Source of the DNA: Planctomycetota bacterium | GTDB lineage: Bacteria > Planctomycetota > UBA1135 > UBA2386 | Direction: 5' to 3' | Assembly: GCA_016716265.1 (NCBI GenBank) | Contig: JADJWQ010000006.1 | Span: forward strand, 2,445,501-2,509,500 | DNA: 64,000 nt | Part shown: positions 17,144 to 26,554 of the stretch, piece after piece | How the letters are laid out: each line of letters begins with the position of its first letter | How positions within the stretch are numbered: the stretch's first letter is position 1 | Program-made: the position numbers and the translations under genes | Notes under the pieces: model-generated | What the model saw: the letters and a program-made list of their open reading frames with translations, nothing else | Database searches by the model: none | Told to the model about the DNA's origin: nothing

Positions 17144-18646
17144 ATGGCACCCATGCACCGCGCGCCTCTCACCGCCCTGCTCGCCGCGCTCCTCGCGTCG
17201 CTGGCCCCGCCATGGGACCCGGCGACCCTGTGCGCACAGTCGCCGCGCCGTCCGAACGTGCTGCTGATCCTCGCCGACGACCTCGGCTGCGGAGACCTCG
17301 GCTGCTATCAGGAGTCGTCGCGCATCCCGACCCCGCGGCTCGACGCTCTCGCCGCGCAGGGGCTGCGCTTCACCGACGCCCACTCGCCGTCGGCCGTGTG
17401 CACGCCGACGCGATACGCGCTACTCACCGGCCGCTACGCCTGGCGGTCACGCCTGAAGAGCGGCGTGCTCGACGGCAACTCGCGGCTGCTGATCGAGCCG
17501 GGTCGCCCGACGATCGCATCACGACTCCGCGACGTCGGCTATGCCACCGCCGCGTTCGGAAAGTGGCACCTCGGGCTCGGCGCGTTCGACCCCGAGCAGC
17601 CGAAGGCGCACACCGACTACGGCGCGCCACTCGACGGCGGCCCACACACGACCGGCTTCGACGAGTCGCTGGTGATCCCTGCGTCGCTCGACATGCCGCC
17701 GTACGTGTGGGTGCGCAACGGCGAGCTGGAGGAGGCCGCGACCGCCCGCACGCCGGGCAGCCGCCGGCGCTGGGACGGCGGTGACGGCTTCTGGCGCGCC
17801 GGCCCGATGGCGCCGACCTTCGACTTCACCGACGTGCAGCCGCGCGTCGTGCGCGCGGCGGTCGACTGGCTGCAGACACGCCGCAGCGACGCGACCGCCC
17901 GGCCGTTCTTCTGCTACGTCGCGCTGCCGGCGCCGCACACGCCGTGGCTGCCGACCGACGAGTTCCGGGGCCGCAGCGGCGCCGGCTACTACGGCGACTA
18001 TGTGGCCGAGGTCGACGCTGGCATCGGCGCCATCCTCGATGCGCTGGACGCGAGCGGCCGCGCGGACGACACGCTGGTCGTGGTGACGTCCGACAACGGC
18101 TCGCATTGGCGTCCCGAGGACATCGAGACGTATCACCATGCGGCGAACATGCACTGGCGAGGAATGAAGGCCGACGGTTGGGAGGCAGGCCACCGGGTGC
18201 CGCTGCTCGTACGCTGGCCGGGACACGTTTCCGGCGACGCCCGTTCGGATGCGCTGATCGGTCTCGTCGATCTGTTCGCGACGATCACCGACGCCGCACG
18301 CGCGCCGCTCGGCAGCGACGAGGCCGAGGACAGCATCTCGCAGCTCGACGTGCTGACCGGCGCGGCGGACGCGGAGCGCAGCGAGCTGGTCTGCCATTCG
18401 ATGCGCGGGCTGTTCGTGCTGCGCGACGGCCCGTTCAAGCTGATCGACGGACTCGGCTCGGGTGGCTTCACGGCCCCGGCGCACATCGACCCGGTCGACG
18501 GCGGCCCCCTCGGCCAGCTCTACGACCTCGACCGCGATCCAGGCGAGACGGAGAACCGGTGGCTCGCGGAGCCCGAGCGCGTCGCCCGGATGCGCGCCCG
18601 CCTCGACGCGATCCGCGCCGGCACGCGGACCGCCCCGCTGCGCTGA
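17144..18646 (+). CDS. Secreted type I sulfatase
   Basis: Predicted 500 aa with a signal peptide ending in T-L-C-A and Gln at +1. It belongs to the alkaline-phosphatase-like sulfatase superfamily, which hydrolyses sulfate esters with a formylglycine residue. The formylglycine-forming motif C-T-P-T-R with Y-A-L-L-T-G-R-Y follows at Cys86. Metal-site residues occur in A-D-D-L-G-C-G-D (about 40-47) and T-S-D-N-G-S-H (about 314-320), and G-K-W-H-L-G lies near 139. The catalytic set is complete. Planctomycetes carry many such enzymes for sulfated algal polysaccharides, but the substrate cannot be read here. It needs a formylglycine-generating enzyme; the partial SUMF1-domain protein at 63355 belongs to that superfamily but has not been shown to do this. 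It converges on the GHL10 gene with a 10-bp gap. Confidence 0.95.
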   Translation: MAPMHRAPLTALLAALLASLAPPWDPATLCAQSPRRPNVLLILADDLGCGDLGCYQESSRIPTPRLDALAAQGLRFTDAHSPSAVCTPTRYALLTGRYAWRSRLKSGVLDGNSRLLIEPGRPTIASRLRDVGYATAAFGKWHLGLGAFDPEQPKAHTDYGAPLDGGPHTTGFDESLVIPASLDMPPYVWVRNGELEEAATARTPGSRRRWDGGDGFWRAGPMAPTFDFTDVQPRVVRAAVDWLQTRRSDATARPFFCYVALPAPHTPWLPTDEFRGRSGAGYYGDYVAEVDAGIGAILDALDASGRADDTLVVVTSDNGSHWRPEDIETYHHAANMHWRGMKADGWEAGHRVPLLVRWPGHVSGDARSDALIGLVDLFATITDAARAPLGSDEAEDSISQLDVLTGAADAERSELVCHSMRGLFVLRDGPFKLIDGLGSGGFTAPAHIDPVDGGPLGQLYDLDRDPGETENRWLAEPERVARMRARLDAIRAGTRTAPLR

Positions 18647-18656
18647 GCGGCGGCGA

Positions 18657-20165
18657 TCATCGCGCGACGTCGCGGAGCGCGCGCTCCGACTCGTTGCCGA
18701 AGCGGTCGACCGCCGATACCGCGACCGCCGTCACGCCGAGCTTGTCGCGCTGCGCGCGGGTCAGCAGGAGGCCCGGCTTACCGCCGCCGACCACCTCGAT
18801 CAGCAGCCAGGTCGCGTCGCAGCGCAGGTAGACCGGGTGCAGGAACGCATCCTGATCGGCGTTCCAGCGCACCTCGAGGTCGCCGTCGCGCTCGCGCACC
18901 GACAGGTCCGGACGTGCGGGCGGCACCGCATCGAGCCAGGTGGACGCCGGCACCAATGCTGCGGTCGCATAGGGTCCCTCGCGCAGCCGCCGCGAGATCC
19001 CGCGCATGTCGTCCCGGAGCGCCTTCATGCTGTAGTGCACGTTGCCGGTCGCGCGGGGTTGCTCGCGGGTGAGACCGAGCTGCTCGAGCAGCTCGTCGAC
19101 CGACCAGCCCCGCGCGCCGCTGACCGCCTGTATCGTGTTGTTGCCGATCCACAGGTGCACGTGGTCCGGCTTGATGCCGGCCCAGTAGTCGAGGAGCCGC
19201 GCGTAGCTCTGTGGGCGCTGCGCGATCGGCCAGTAGAGCTGGGGCGCGACGTAGTCGCACCAGCCCTCGCGCAGCCAGCGGCGGACGTCCGCGTAGAGAT
19301 CGGCGTACTGGTCGACGCCGGCCTGGATGCCGTCGGGCACACCCGGCCGCACGATGCCGAACGGGCTGATCCCGACCTTGACCCAGCCCTTCTCGCGTTT
19401 GACTGCCGAGTACAGCCGCTCGACGAACCCGTCGACGTTGGCGCGGCGCCAATCGGCCCGCGGCAGCTCACCACCCTGCTGGCGGTAGGCCGCGAAGCTC
19501 GCGTCGTCAGGGAACGGCCGGCCGCTCTCCGGATACGGATAGAAGTAGTCGTCGATGTGCACGCCATCGACGTCGTACCGGCGGACGACGTCGAGGATCA
19601 CGCGCAGCGTGTGCTGGCGGACGTCGGCGACACCCGGGTCGAACCACAGCCAGTCGCCGTACTCGACCGCCATGCCGCGCGTCTGCGCGAAGTGGCCGGC
19701 GGCGAGCGGGGACTTCGCACCGCGATGCCGCGCGCGGAACGGATTGAACCACGCGTGCAGCTCGATGCCGCGCGCGTGTGCGCCGCGCACCGCGTGCTCG
19801 AGTGGGTCCCACTCCGGCGCCGGCGCGACGCCCTGCTTGCCGGTCAGCCACTCGGACCACGGCTCGAGCTCCGACCGGTACAGCGCGTCGCCGGCCGGCC
19901 GCACCTGGAACACGAGCGCATTGAGCCGGAGGTCGAGCGCCGCATCGAGGATCGCATCGAGCTCCCGCTGCTGCTGCACGACCGGCAGACCGGGCGCGGA
20001 CGGCCAGTCGATGTTGGCGACCGTCGCCACCCACGCACCGCGGAACTCGCGGCGCGGGGCCGGCGGCTCGTCCGCGGCCGTGCGCGCGTCCTGCGCACAG
20101 CCGGGCGAGACCGCCAGGTTCACGACGACCGCGAGGAGAGAGCCCCGACACCTCGACACGCCCAT
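18657..20165 (-). CDS. Glycosyl-hydrolase-like 10 (GHL10/YngK-type) exported protein
   Basis: Predicted 502 aa. The signal sequence ends in S-P-G-C-A-Q; the cysteine may be a lipobox, otherwise cleavage leaves Gln at +1. The body begins E-F-R-G-A-W-V-A-T-V-A-N-I-D-W-P, the diagnostic opening of the GHL10 (DUF187) family of TIM-barrel putative glycosidases. Barrel motifs follow: F-Q-V-R-P-A-G-D-A-L-Y, A-W-F-N-P-F-R, D-G-V-H-I-D-D-Y-F-Y-P and I-S-P-F-G-I. The family is implicated in cell-wall or polysaccharide cleavage. The C-terminal 90 residues look like a fibronectin-type or carbohydrate-binding beta domain. ATG 20165 is preferred over GTG 20171. It is divergent from the WD40 gene with only about 17 bp between starts. 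Confidence 0.88.
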   Translation of the reverse strand: MGVSRCRGSLLAVVVNLAVSPGCAQDARTAADEPPAPRREFRGAWVATVANIDWPSAPGLPVVQQQRELDAILDAALDLRLNALVFQVRPAGDALYRSELEPWSEWLTGKQGVAPAPEWDPLEHAVRGAHARGIELHAWFNPFRARHRGAKSPLAAGHFAQTRGMAVEYGDWLWFDPGVADVRQHTLRVILDVVRRYDVDGVHIDDYFYPYPESGRPFPDDASFAAYRQQGGELPRADWRRANVDGFVERLYSAVKREKGWVKVGISPFGIVRPGVPDGIQAGVDQYADLYADVRRWLREGWCDYVAPQLYWPIAQRPQSYARLLDYWAGIKPDHVHLWIGNNTIQAVSGARGWSVDELLEQLGLTREQPRATGNVHYSMKALRDDMRGISRRLREGPYATAALVPASTWLDAVPPARPDLSVRERDGDLEVRWNADQDAFLHPVYLRCDATWLLIEVVGGGKPGLLLTRAQRDKLGVTAVAVSAVDRFGNESERALRDVAR

Positions 20166-20182
20166 GGTCACGATCTCAGATC

Positions 20183-22021
20183 ATGTGCGCCGTGAAGACA
20201 ATGGTGCTCCCCGCCGGCCCCCTCGCCGCCCGCCTCGCCGCGCTCGTCGCCAGCGTCCTCGCCGGGCTCGCGGTCGGGCAGCAGCCGGCGCGCGCACCCC
20301 GCCTCGAGCCGCTGCGCGAGCTGACGCTGACCGGCGCGGCGGTCCACAGCCTGTGCTTCGCGCCGGACGGCGCGCTGCTCGCGACCGGCGGCGACCTCGG
20401 CGAAGTGCTGCTCCTCGACGCGGTGAGCGGCGCCGTGCGGCAGCGGTTGCGCGCAGAGGGCGCCTGGATCGAGGCCATCGCGTTCTCACCCGATGGTGCG
20501 CGACTGGCCGCGGTCGGCCGCGACCTCACGGTCTGGGACCTCGCGAGCGGCACGCTGTTGGCGCGGCTGGACTCCGGCAGCACGCGGGCGCTCGACTGGA
20601 GCCGCGACGGCTCGCTGCTGGCGTTCGTCGTCGATCGTCACACCGTCGGGCTGCTCGAGCTGGACGGCCGTGGCGCCGGCGCCGTGCGCCCGATCCCGCT
20701 CGCCGACGACACCGCCGCCGACTGTGTCGCGCTGTCGCCCGACGCCTCTCGGCTCGCGGTCGGCAAGCGCAGCGGCAGCCTGCAGACCTTCGACGTCGCG
20801 ACCGGCGCGAGTCTCGCGACGGCGTCGTTCCCCGACTGGACGCAGGACCTGGGCTGGCCGATCGGCCCGCAGCCGCTGCGTCTCGGCCGGCAGGGTCACC
20901 ACGTGCTGTTCGACGGCCACTCCGAGACGGGTCCGCCGGCGGTCGCACTGCGCGCGCAGGCCGATGGCAGCCGCATCGCGATCCGCACGCGGGACGCGAT
21001 CGTGCTCCGCGCCGCCAGCGGGGCGACGCTCGAGCTGGCCGGCGACGGCCCGGTCGCGCTGCACCCCGACGGTGAGCACTGGGCGCGGGCGCTGGGGCCG
21101 ACGATCGAGGTGCTCCGCGGCGCCGAGCCGCTGCGGCGCTTCGACGCCGCGCACCGCGCCCGCCCGATCCTCGCCGTGCTGACCGGCGACGGCCGGTTCG
21201 TCGCGGCGAAGGGCCGCGGCGTCGCCCTCGCGGTGTTCGGCAGCGAGAGCGGCGAGCCGGTGGCACCACCGCCGGTCGCCGGTGGCGCGATCCCGCTCGC
21301 GAACCGCACGCGTCCCGAGCTCACGCTGTGCACGCCGGCCGGGCGCATCCCGACACTCGAGTACTGGCTCCCCGCGACGCCCGGTGGCCCGCTGCGCGTG
21401 CAGTCGCTGGAGCTGTCGACGCGCGCACGGATCGGGCCGGCGCAGCAGGTCCAGAGCGGGATCCGGCTCGGCGCCGACGGCCGCACGCTGACGCTCGGCG
21501 ACCTCGCGATCGACCTCGCGCGGCCCACCGAACCGCTGCTCGATCTCGACCGCGTCCTGATGGCGACGCTCGCGATCGCGCCGGACGGCGAGCTGTTCGC
21601 CGGGATCGAGCCGACGCCGGACTCGTTCGGCGGCGGCATCGGGGGCCTGCGCGTCGTCGACCGCGCGGGCCGCGAGCGGCTCGCGGTACGGCTCGCGGAG
21701 CTGCCGCTCGACGTCGCGTTCACCGCCGACGGCCGCGCGCTGCTCGTCGCCACCAACCGCCAGCTCCACAGCCACGCGGTGCCCGAGCTGCACGAGGTGC
21801 GCACCTTCCCGCTCCGCTGGTCGCGGCTCGCGCCGCTGACCGGCGACCTCGTGCTCGCCGCCGCGGCCGACGCCGTCGTGCTGTGGCGCCATGGCGACGC
21901 GGAGCCGCTCGCGGAGCTCGCGACGCCCGCACCGGTGCTCGGTCTCGCGACGTCCGGCGACGGCCGGACCGCAGTCGCGACGCTCGCCGACCGCCTGCTG
22001 CTGCTGCGCGTCGCGCGGTGA
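20183..22021 (+). CDS. Secreted WD40-like beta-propeller protein
   Basis: Predicted 612 aa, signal peptide ending in L-A-V-G with Gln-Gln following. Beta-propeller repeats are visible as F-A-P-D-G-A-L-L-A-T-G, F-S-P-D-G-A-R-L-A-A-V and W-S-R-D-G-S-L-L-A-F in the first 160 residues, with weaker ones to the end. It probably forms one or two propellers used for protein binding outside the cytoplasm; no enzymatic motif. The start is uncertain: ATG 20201 would widen the very small gap to the divergent GHL10 gene. The FkbM methyltransferase follows after 58 bp on the same strand. Confidence 0.8.
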   Translation: MCAVKTMVLPAGPLAARLAALVASVLAGLAVGQQPARAPRLEPLRELTLTGAAVHSLCFAPDGALLATGGDLGEVLLLDAVSGAVRQRLRAEGAWIEAIAFSPDGARLAAVGRDLTVWDLASGTLLARLDSGSTRALDWSRDGSLLAFVVDRHTVGLLELDGRGAGAVRPIPLADDTAADCVALSPDASRLAVGKRSGSLQTFDVATGASLATASFPDWTQDLGWPIGPQPLRLGRQGHHVLFDGHSETGPPAVALRAQADGSRIAIRTRDAIVLRAASGATLELAGDGPVALHPDGEHWARALGPTIEVLRGAEPLRRFDAAHRARPILAVLTGDGRFVAAKGRGVALAVFGSESGEPVAPPPVAGGAIPLANRTRPELTLCTPAGRIPTLEYWLPATPGGPLRVQSLELSTRARIGPAQQVQSGIRLGADGRTLTLGDLAIDLARPTEPLLDLDRVLMATLAIAPDGELFAGIEPTPDSFGGGIGGLRVVDRAGRERLAVRLAELPLDVAFTADGRALLVATNRQLHSHAVPELHEVRTFPLRWSRLAPLTGDLVLAAAADAVVLWRHGDAEPLAELATPAPVLGLATSGDGRTAVATLADRLLLLRVAR

Positions 22022-22079
22022 GCGAGGTTCCGCGATCGCGCTGCCGGGCCGGCCCGGGGGTGGGGCTACACTCCGCCCC

Positions 22080-22805
22080 ATGGGCTGGGACGACCTCCGC
22101 TGGCTGCACCGCGCGTGGCGCTACCGGCTGTACGTGGACCCCGACGAGATCCGCTGGCTGCGCCAGACGGTGCGGCCCGGCCAATCCGCGGTCGACCTCG
22201 GCGCCCACAAGGGCGGCTACACCTACTGGCTCGCGAAGGCGGTCGGCCGCAACGGGCGTGTCGTCGCCGCCGAGCCGCAGCGGGAGCTCGCCGAGCGGCT
22301 CGCGCGGCTGACGCGCAGGCTGCCACAGGTGATCGTGCGCAACGTCGCGGTCAGCGACAGCAGCGGTCCCGACGAGATCGTCATGCGCAGCAGCGGCTCG
22401 TCGCACGGCGCGTCGCTGACCGGCTTCCCCGACGGCGACCCCGGCCGCCGGATCCCGGTCGTCAAGGCGACCCTGCCGGAGCTGGTCGCGAGCGCCGGCC
22501 TGACCGCGGTCGACTTCGTCAAGTGCGACATCGAGGGTCACGAGCTGCGCGTGTTCGGCGCCGCCGCGGAGCTGATCGACCGCCACCGGCCGGTGATCCT
22601 GTGCGAGTGCGAGGAGCGCCACGCCGCGAGCCCCGGCGACGGCGTGCAGGGACTCGTGCGGCTGTTCGAGCCGCACCGCTACGCGATCCGGTTCTTCTTC
22701 GGCGGCGCGCTGCACCCGATCGACGCGTTCGACGCCGGCAAGCACCAGGTGGTCGGTGCGCGCGACTACGCGAACAACTTCGTGCTGGAGCCGCTGCCGC
22801 GCTGA
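22080..22805 (+). CDS. FkbM family methyltransferase
   Basis: Predicted 241 aa SAM-dependent methyltransferase. The SAM-binding motif I is A-V-D-L-G-A-H-K-G-G (about residues 39-48); V-V-A-A-E-P-Q is the motif II acidic strand. The FkbM hallmark V-K-C-D-I-E-G-H-E sits near residue 147. FkbM proteins methylate hydroxyls on sugars, lipids or polyketides; the substrate here is unknown. ATG 22080 follows the WD40 gene by 58 bp; hemerythrin begins 28 bp downstream, so it could be the first gene of a small operon. Confidence 0.92.
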   Translation: MGWDDLRWLHRAWRYRLYVDPDEIRWLRQTVRPGQSAVDLGAHKGGYTYWLAKAVGRNGRVVAAEPQRELAERLARLTRRLPQVIVRNVAVSDSSGPDEIVMRSSGSSHGASLTGFPDGDPGRRIPVVKATLPELVASAGLTAVDFVKCDIEGHELRVFGAAAELIDRHRPVILCECEERHAASPGDGVQGLVRLFEPHRYAIRFFFGGALHPIDAFDAGKHQVVGARDYANNFVLEPLPR

Positions 22806-22833
22806 CGCGGCGCCCGCTGCCGGGACGGCCCCG

Positions 22834-23328
22834 ATGGAAGACGCGGCTCCGGTGGTGCTGACCGCGGCGAACGAGCGCGAGCACGCGCGCCAGCGGGCGC
22901 TGCTGCTGGCGCACCAGTCGGCGCTCCTCGACCGCGACACCGCCGCTGCTCGCCGGACGTTCGACGCGTTCGCCGCCGAGATCCTCCGGCACGCCGCCGC
23001 CGAGGAGGCCGTCGTGCTGCCGCTCTACCGCGAACTCGGTGGCGACGCGGCGCACGCCAGCCCGGCGGACCAGTTCGAGCGCGAGCACGCGAAGATCCGG
23101 CGGTGGCTCGACGCTCTTCGCGAGCGTCTCGCGACGCTCGGCCAGCCGCCGGCCGACGGTGAGCTGTTGCAGATCCTCGACGCCGAGGCGAGCTTCAAGA
23201 ACCTGCTCGCCCACCACGACCTGCGCGAGAATCGGATCCTCTACCCGTTCCTCGCCGAGCACGCCGATGCGCCGGCCCGCGCGCGCATCGTCGCGGCGCT
23301 CGCGAGCGCCGCCACCCCCGACCGATGA
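22834..23328 (+). CDS. Hemerythrin-like cation-binding protein
   Basis: Predicted 164-aa all-helical protein. Histidine/glutamate positions fit a diiron hemerythrin HHE domain: E-H-A-R-Q near 15, H-A-A-A-E-E near 52, E-R-E-H-A-K near 85 and L-A-H-H-D-L-R-E-N near 127. Members sense or bind O2, NO or iron, or repair iron-sulfur centres. The stop overlaps the ATG of the polyferredoxin gene in an ATGA arrangement, so translation is coupled. That fits a role in protecting or sensing for the Fe-S protein or in NO/O2 response; the role is inference. Confidence 0.85.
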   Translation: MEDAAPVVLTAANEREHARQRALLLAHQSALLDRDTAAARRTFDAFAAEILRHAAAEEAVVLPLYRELGGDAAHASPADQFEREHAKIRRWLDALRERLATLGQPPADGELLQILDAEASFKNLLAHHDLRENRILYPFLAEHADAPARARIVAALASAATPDR

Positions 23329-24938
23329 CGCACTCCGCCGACATCCTGCCCCGCCCCGACCGCCTGCAGCCGCGCGGCACGTTCAGGGGCTCGCGTCGCG
23401 GTCGCTGGCGAGCGCTGGTGCTGGCGACCGTCCACGTGGTGGCTCTCGTGCACCTCGCGCATTGGAAGGTGCGCGGCACGACGCTGACGCCCGTGGAGCC
23501 GAGCGAGTCGATGCAGACGCTCGAGCTCGGCTACGTCAATGCGGGCTTCATCCTGTTCGGTGTGAGCATCCTCGCGACACTCGTGCTCGGCCGCTTCTTC
23601 TGCGGCTGGATGTGCCACTTCGTCGCCTACCAGGACGCCTGCACGTGGCTGCTCGGCCGGCTCGGCCTGAAGCCGCGGCCGCTACGCTCGCGATTGCTCG
23701 TGCTCGTCCCGTTCGGCGCGGCCTTCTACATGTTCGCGTGGCCGACGGTCGAGCGCTGGTGGCGGGGCGACGAGTCCCCCGACTGGCAGCTGCACCTGAC
23801 GACCGCCGGGTTCTGGGACACGTTCCCAGGGCCCGTGATGGCGGTCCTGACGATCCTGATCGGCGGCTTCCTGCTGGTCTGGTGGCTCGGCTCGAAGGGC
23901 TTCTGCACCTACGGCTGCCCGTACGGCGCGTTCTTCGGTCTCGTCGACCGGCTCGCACCGGGCCGCATCCGCGTGACCGACGCCTGCAACACGTGCGGTC
24001 ATTGCACTGTCGTGTGCACGAGCAACGTGCGGGTGCACCAGGAGGTCGCGCAGTACCGGATGGTCGTCGACAGCGGCTGCATGAAGACGATGGACTGCGT
24101 GTCGGCGTGCCCGAACGACGCGCTGTTCTACGGCTTCGGCAAGCCCGCGCCGGTCGCGCGCCGCATGGCGCGGTGGCTGCGGAGCAGCGACTTCTCCTGG
24201 CGCGAGGAGCTGGCCCTCGCGCTGCTGTTCTGTGCCGCGCTGTTCGCGACCCGTGCCGCCTACGACCGCGTGCCGTTCCTGCTCGCGCTGTCGCTCGCGG
24301 TGCTGACGTCGGTCGCCGCGCTGGTCGGCTGGCGCCTGTTGCGGCGCCGCGACCTCGTGTTCCAGCACCGCGCCCTGCGCGTCGACGGACGCACCACTCC
24401 CGCCGGTCGCGCCGCGGCGGTCGCGATCGTCGCCGGGCTCGCGCTGGTCGCGCACACCGGTGTCGTGCGCACCCACCTGCTGTGGGGCGAGCGCATCGCG
24501 GCGCGCGGCTCGTCGCCCGCGGAGCTCGACGACGCACGGGCGCAGCTGCTCCGCGCCGAGTCGCTCGGCCTGCTGTCCGACGGCCGCCTGCAGACCTCGC
24601 TCGGCATCGTCGAGCAGCGCCGCGGCGACCTCGAGGCCGCCGAGCGCCACCTGCGCGAGGCGGTGCGGATCCAGCCCGGCGCCGCCGGCGCGACGACCCG
24701 GCTCGCCGAGGTGCGCTGGCTCCGCGGCGCGCGCGACGAGGGCGAGGCGCTGCTGCGCGAGCTGCTCGCCGCGCAGCCGGGCTATCCGCCGGCGCTGCTG
24801 CGGCTCGCGGACTTCTGCGCGGCGCGCGGCGCCTGGGCCGACGCCGAGTCGGCCCTGCGTGAGCTGCTGGCGCGCTACCCCGAGGACGGCGCGGCGCGCG
24901 AGCGGCTGCGCCGCCTCGAGGCGGCGCGGCCGCGCTGA
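23325..24938 (+). CDS. Membrane polyferredoxin (NapH/CcoG-like) with C-terminal TPR
   Basis: Predicted 537 aa. Several transmembrane helices lie in residues about 30-200 and 295-375. The membrane part carries the NosR/NapH-type cysteine motifs F-F-C-G-W-M-C (near 92) and F-C-T-Y-G-C-P-Y-G (near 195). Two ferredoxin-type 4Fe-4S clusters follow: C-N-T-C-G-H-C-T-V-V-C near 221-231, and C-M-K-T-M-D-C-V-S-A-C-P near 252-263. After a further membrane pair, residues about 395-535 are TPR repeats, an unusual addition. This implies electron transfer across or along the membrane to an unknown partner held by the TPRs. It is translationally coupled to hemerythrin and converges on the secreted protein downstream with an 8-bp gap. 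Confidence 0.88.
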   Translation: MTHSADILPRPDRLQPRGTFRGSRRGRWRALVLATVHVVALVHLAHWKVRGTTLTPVEPSESMQTLELGYVNAGFILFGVSILATLVLGRFFCGWMCHFVAYQDACTWLLGRLGLKPRPLRSRLLVLVPFGAAFYMFAWPTVERWWRGDESPDWQLHLTTAGFWDTFPGPVMAVLTILIGGFLLVWWLGSKGFCTYGCPYGAFFGLVDRLAPGRIRVTDACNTCGHCTVVCTSNVRVHQEVAQYRMVVDSGCMKTMDCVSACPNDALFYGFGKPAPVARRMARWLRSSDFSWREELALALLFCAALFATRAAYDRVPFLLALSLAVLTSVAALVGWRLLRRRDLVFQHRALRVDGRTTPAGRAAAVAIVAGLALVAHTGVVRTHLLWGERIAARGSSPAELDDARAQLLRAESLGLLSDGRLQTSLGIVEQRRGDLEAAERHLREAVRIQPGAAGATTRLAEVRWLRGARDEGEALLRELLAAQPGYPPALLRLADFCAARGAWADAESALRELLARYPEDGAARERLRRLEAARPR

Positions 24939-24946
24939 TGTGCTGT

Positions 24947-26554
24947 TCAGCGGCAGCCGCTGGTCCGGTTGCCGATGCGCGTCTGCACCGCGTTCGACAG
25001 CTCGGCGACGCCGAGCAGCGGTCCGCCGGCCTGCAGCTCGATCGCCTGCCAGAAGATCGACCCGCCCTCGAGGGCCGCGAGGTTCGGGATGCCCTGCGGC
25101 ATCAGCGCGACGCCCTGTCCGTCGGCCGTGAACGTGCCGACGTTGATCGGGCTCTGCAGCAGCAGCGTGCAACCGTTGCCGAGCGACAGCGAGCCCTGCG
25201 CGAAGCCGGCGAGCAGCGCGATCGAGGCATTCGGCGCGACCGACTCGGCGCGCAATCCGTAGGTCGGGCTCGGGATCGACGGGATCGCCGGCGAGCCGGT
25301 CGCCAGCAGCACCGGCGCGGGGGCACCGCAGCCAGGGCCGACGTACGGCGTGTAGGCCAGACCCGGGACGCTCGTCGCGACCTGGAGCTGCAGCGCGCCC
25401 GGACCAGGGCGGGCCTGGTCGATCGTCGCCATCCCACTGGTCGGCGCGGCGTCGCAGTCGAACGCGAAGTTGTAGATCGTGTTCCACTCGAGCGCGTTGC
25501 CGGCGGGCGCCAGGAACGCGATCTCGCCGTTCTGGACGGTCGCGGTCCAGTCGTTCACGGCATTGCCGTCGATGTCGCGGAACCACAGGTTCTCGACGCG
25601 GGCGTCGGGGCAGACCGGGATGCGGAAGCCGGCGCCGCCGCGGTGGTTGTCGCGGTTGTGGATCGCGTACTCGTAGTGCCACATGCCGCGGGCATCGGGA
25701 CCGGTCGCGCGCACGCCGAGGTGGAAGCGGCCGTCGTCGTTGCCGTTGGCGACCGACGTCAGCTGGGCACCGCTCCACAGGCCGAGGATCGTGCCGTTCT
25801 TGTGGATGCCGAGCGCGCTGAAGTTCCAGCGCGAGCCGCTCCAGTTCGTCGCGACCTCGCGCGTGATCATGTTGTTCTCGCGGTTGGCCTCGGGCTCGCC
25901 GGCGACGACGACGTAGATGCCGTAGTAGAAGCGCGAGTTCGGCTTCGCGAGGTCCTGGTCGGCGACCTCGATCCGGTGCGTCACCGGGTCCATCGCATTG
26001 ACCTGCGTCGACGTCAGGCTGCGCTGGCCATCCATGTTCTGCGGCGGGCCGACGTCCGGCTCACCGCGGTCGAAGTGCGAGCCGACCGGGTTCCACGCAC
26101 CGAGCCACGGGTCGATCTCCGCGGGCGGCCCGAGGTAGTAGCGGTTCGCGTTCAGGCTGGTGCCGTAGGTGTCCGAGCAAGCCGGGCCCAGCACGCGGCT
26201 GTTCGTGGTGCGGCAGGTGCCGCAGAAGTTCGCGTTGATCGACGAGAAGCCGTGCTTCACGTAGCTCCAGTCGGAGATCTGCTCGAAGCGACCGTCCGAC
26301 TCGCGACACAGGATGAACGAGTAGACCGGGTGGCGCGGGTCCATCGCGGCGTACCAGTCCATCGTCGTCGTGCCGATGTTGCACACGGTCACGCCGGCCG
26401 ACAGGCCGTTCATGCCGTTCGGGTAGGTGCCGAGGCGACCCTGCGAAGCGATCGTCCCGGTGTCGGCCAGACGGGCGTCGGTGCCCGGGACCGCGTTGGG
26501 CTGAGCAGCCAACCCGGCCGCGAGCAGCAGTGTGAACAAGAGTGTGTGACGCAT
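24947..26554 (-). CDS. Large secreted protein with beta-rich C-terminal module
   Basis: Predicted 535 aa; signal peptide ends L-A-A with Gln at +1. ATG 26554 is preceded by an AAAGGA-type ribosome-binding site. The first 380 residues have cysteines in C-G-T-C-R and C-R-E-S-D and contain Y-E-Y-A-I-H-N-R-D-N-H-R and F-R-I-P-V-C-P, suggesting an Ig-like or beta-sandwich structure; I recognise no enzyme. The last 130 residues (from about 405, Y-V-G-P-G-C-G) are the short beta-rich C-terminal module also seen on the Kelch and other secreted proteins here. A diheme peroxidase gene lies upstream on the same strand 137 bp away, so the pair may be transcribed together. Confidence 0.8.
   Translation of the reverse strand: MRHTLLFTLLLAAGLAAQPNAVPGTDARLADTGTIASQGRLGTYPNGMNGLSAGVTVCNIGTTTMDWYAAMDPRHPVYSFILCRESDGRFEQISDWSYVKHGFSSINANFCGTCRTTNSRVLGPACSDTYGTSLNANRYYLGPPAEIDPWLGAWNPVGSHFDRGEPDVGPPQNMDGQRSLTSTQVNAMDPVTHRIEVADQDLAKPNSRFYYGIYVVVAGEPEANRENNMITREVATNWSGSRWNFSALGIHKNGTILGLWSGAQLTSVANGNDDGRFHLGVRATGPDARGMWHYEYAIHNRDNHRGGAGFRIPVCPDARVENLWFRDIDGNAVNDWTATVQNGEIAFLAPAGNALEWNTIYNFAFDCDAAPTSGMATIDQARPGPGALQLQVATSVPGLAYTPYVGPGCGAPAPVLLATGSPAIPSIPSPTYGLRAESVAPNASIALLAGFAQGSLSLGNGCTLLLQSPINVGTFTADGQGVALMPQGIPNLAALEGGSIFWQAIELQAGGPLLGVAELSNAVQTRIGNRTSGCR

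Noticed and set aside
13874..17383. A 1169-codon minus-strand open frame over transaldolase and the P-loop gene
   Set aside because: The opposite strand carries obvious transaldolase and P-loop proteins; this is a GC-driven shadow.
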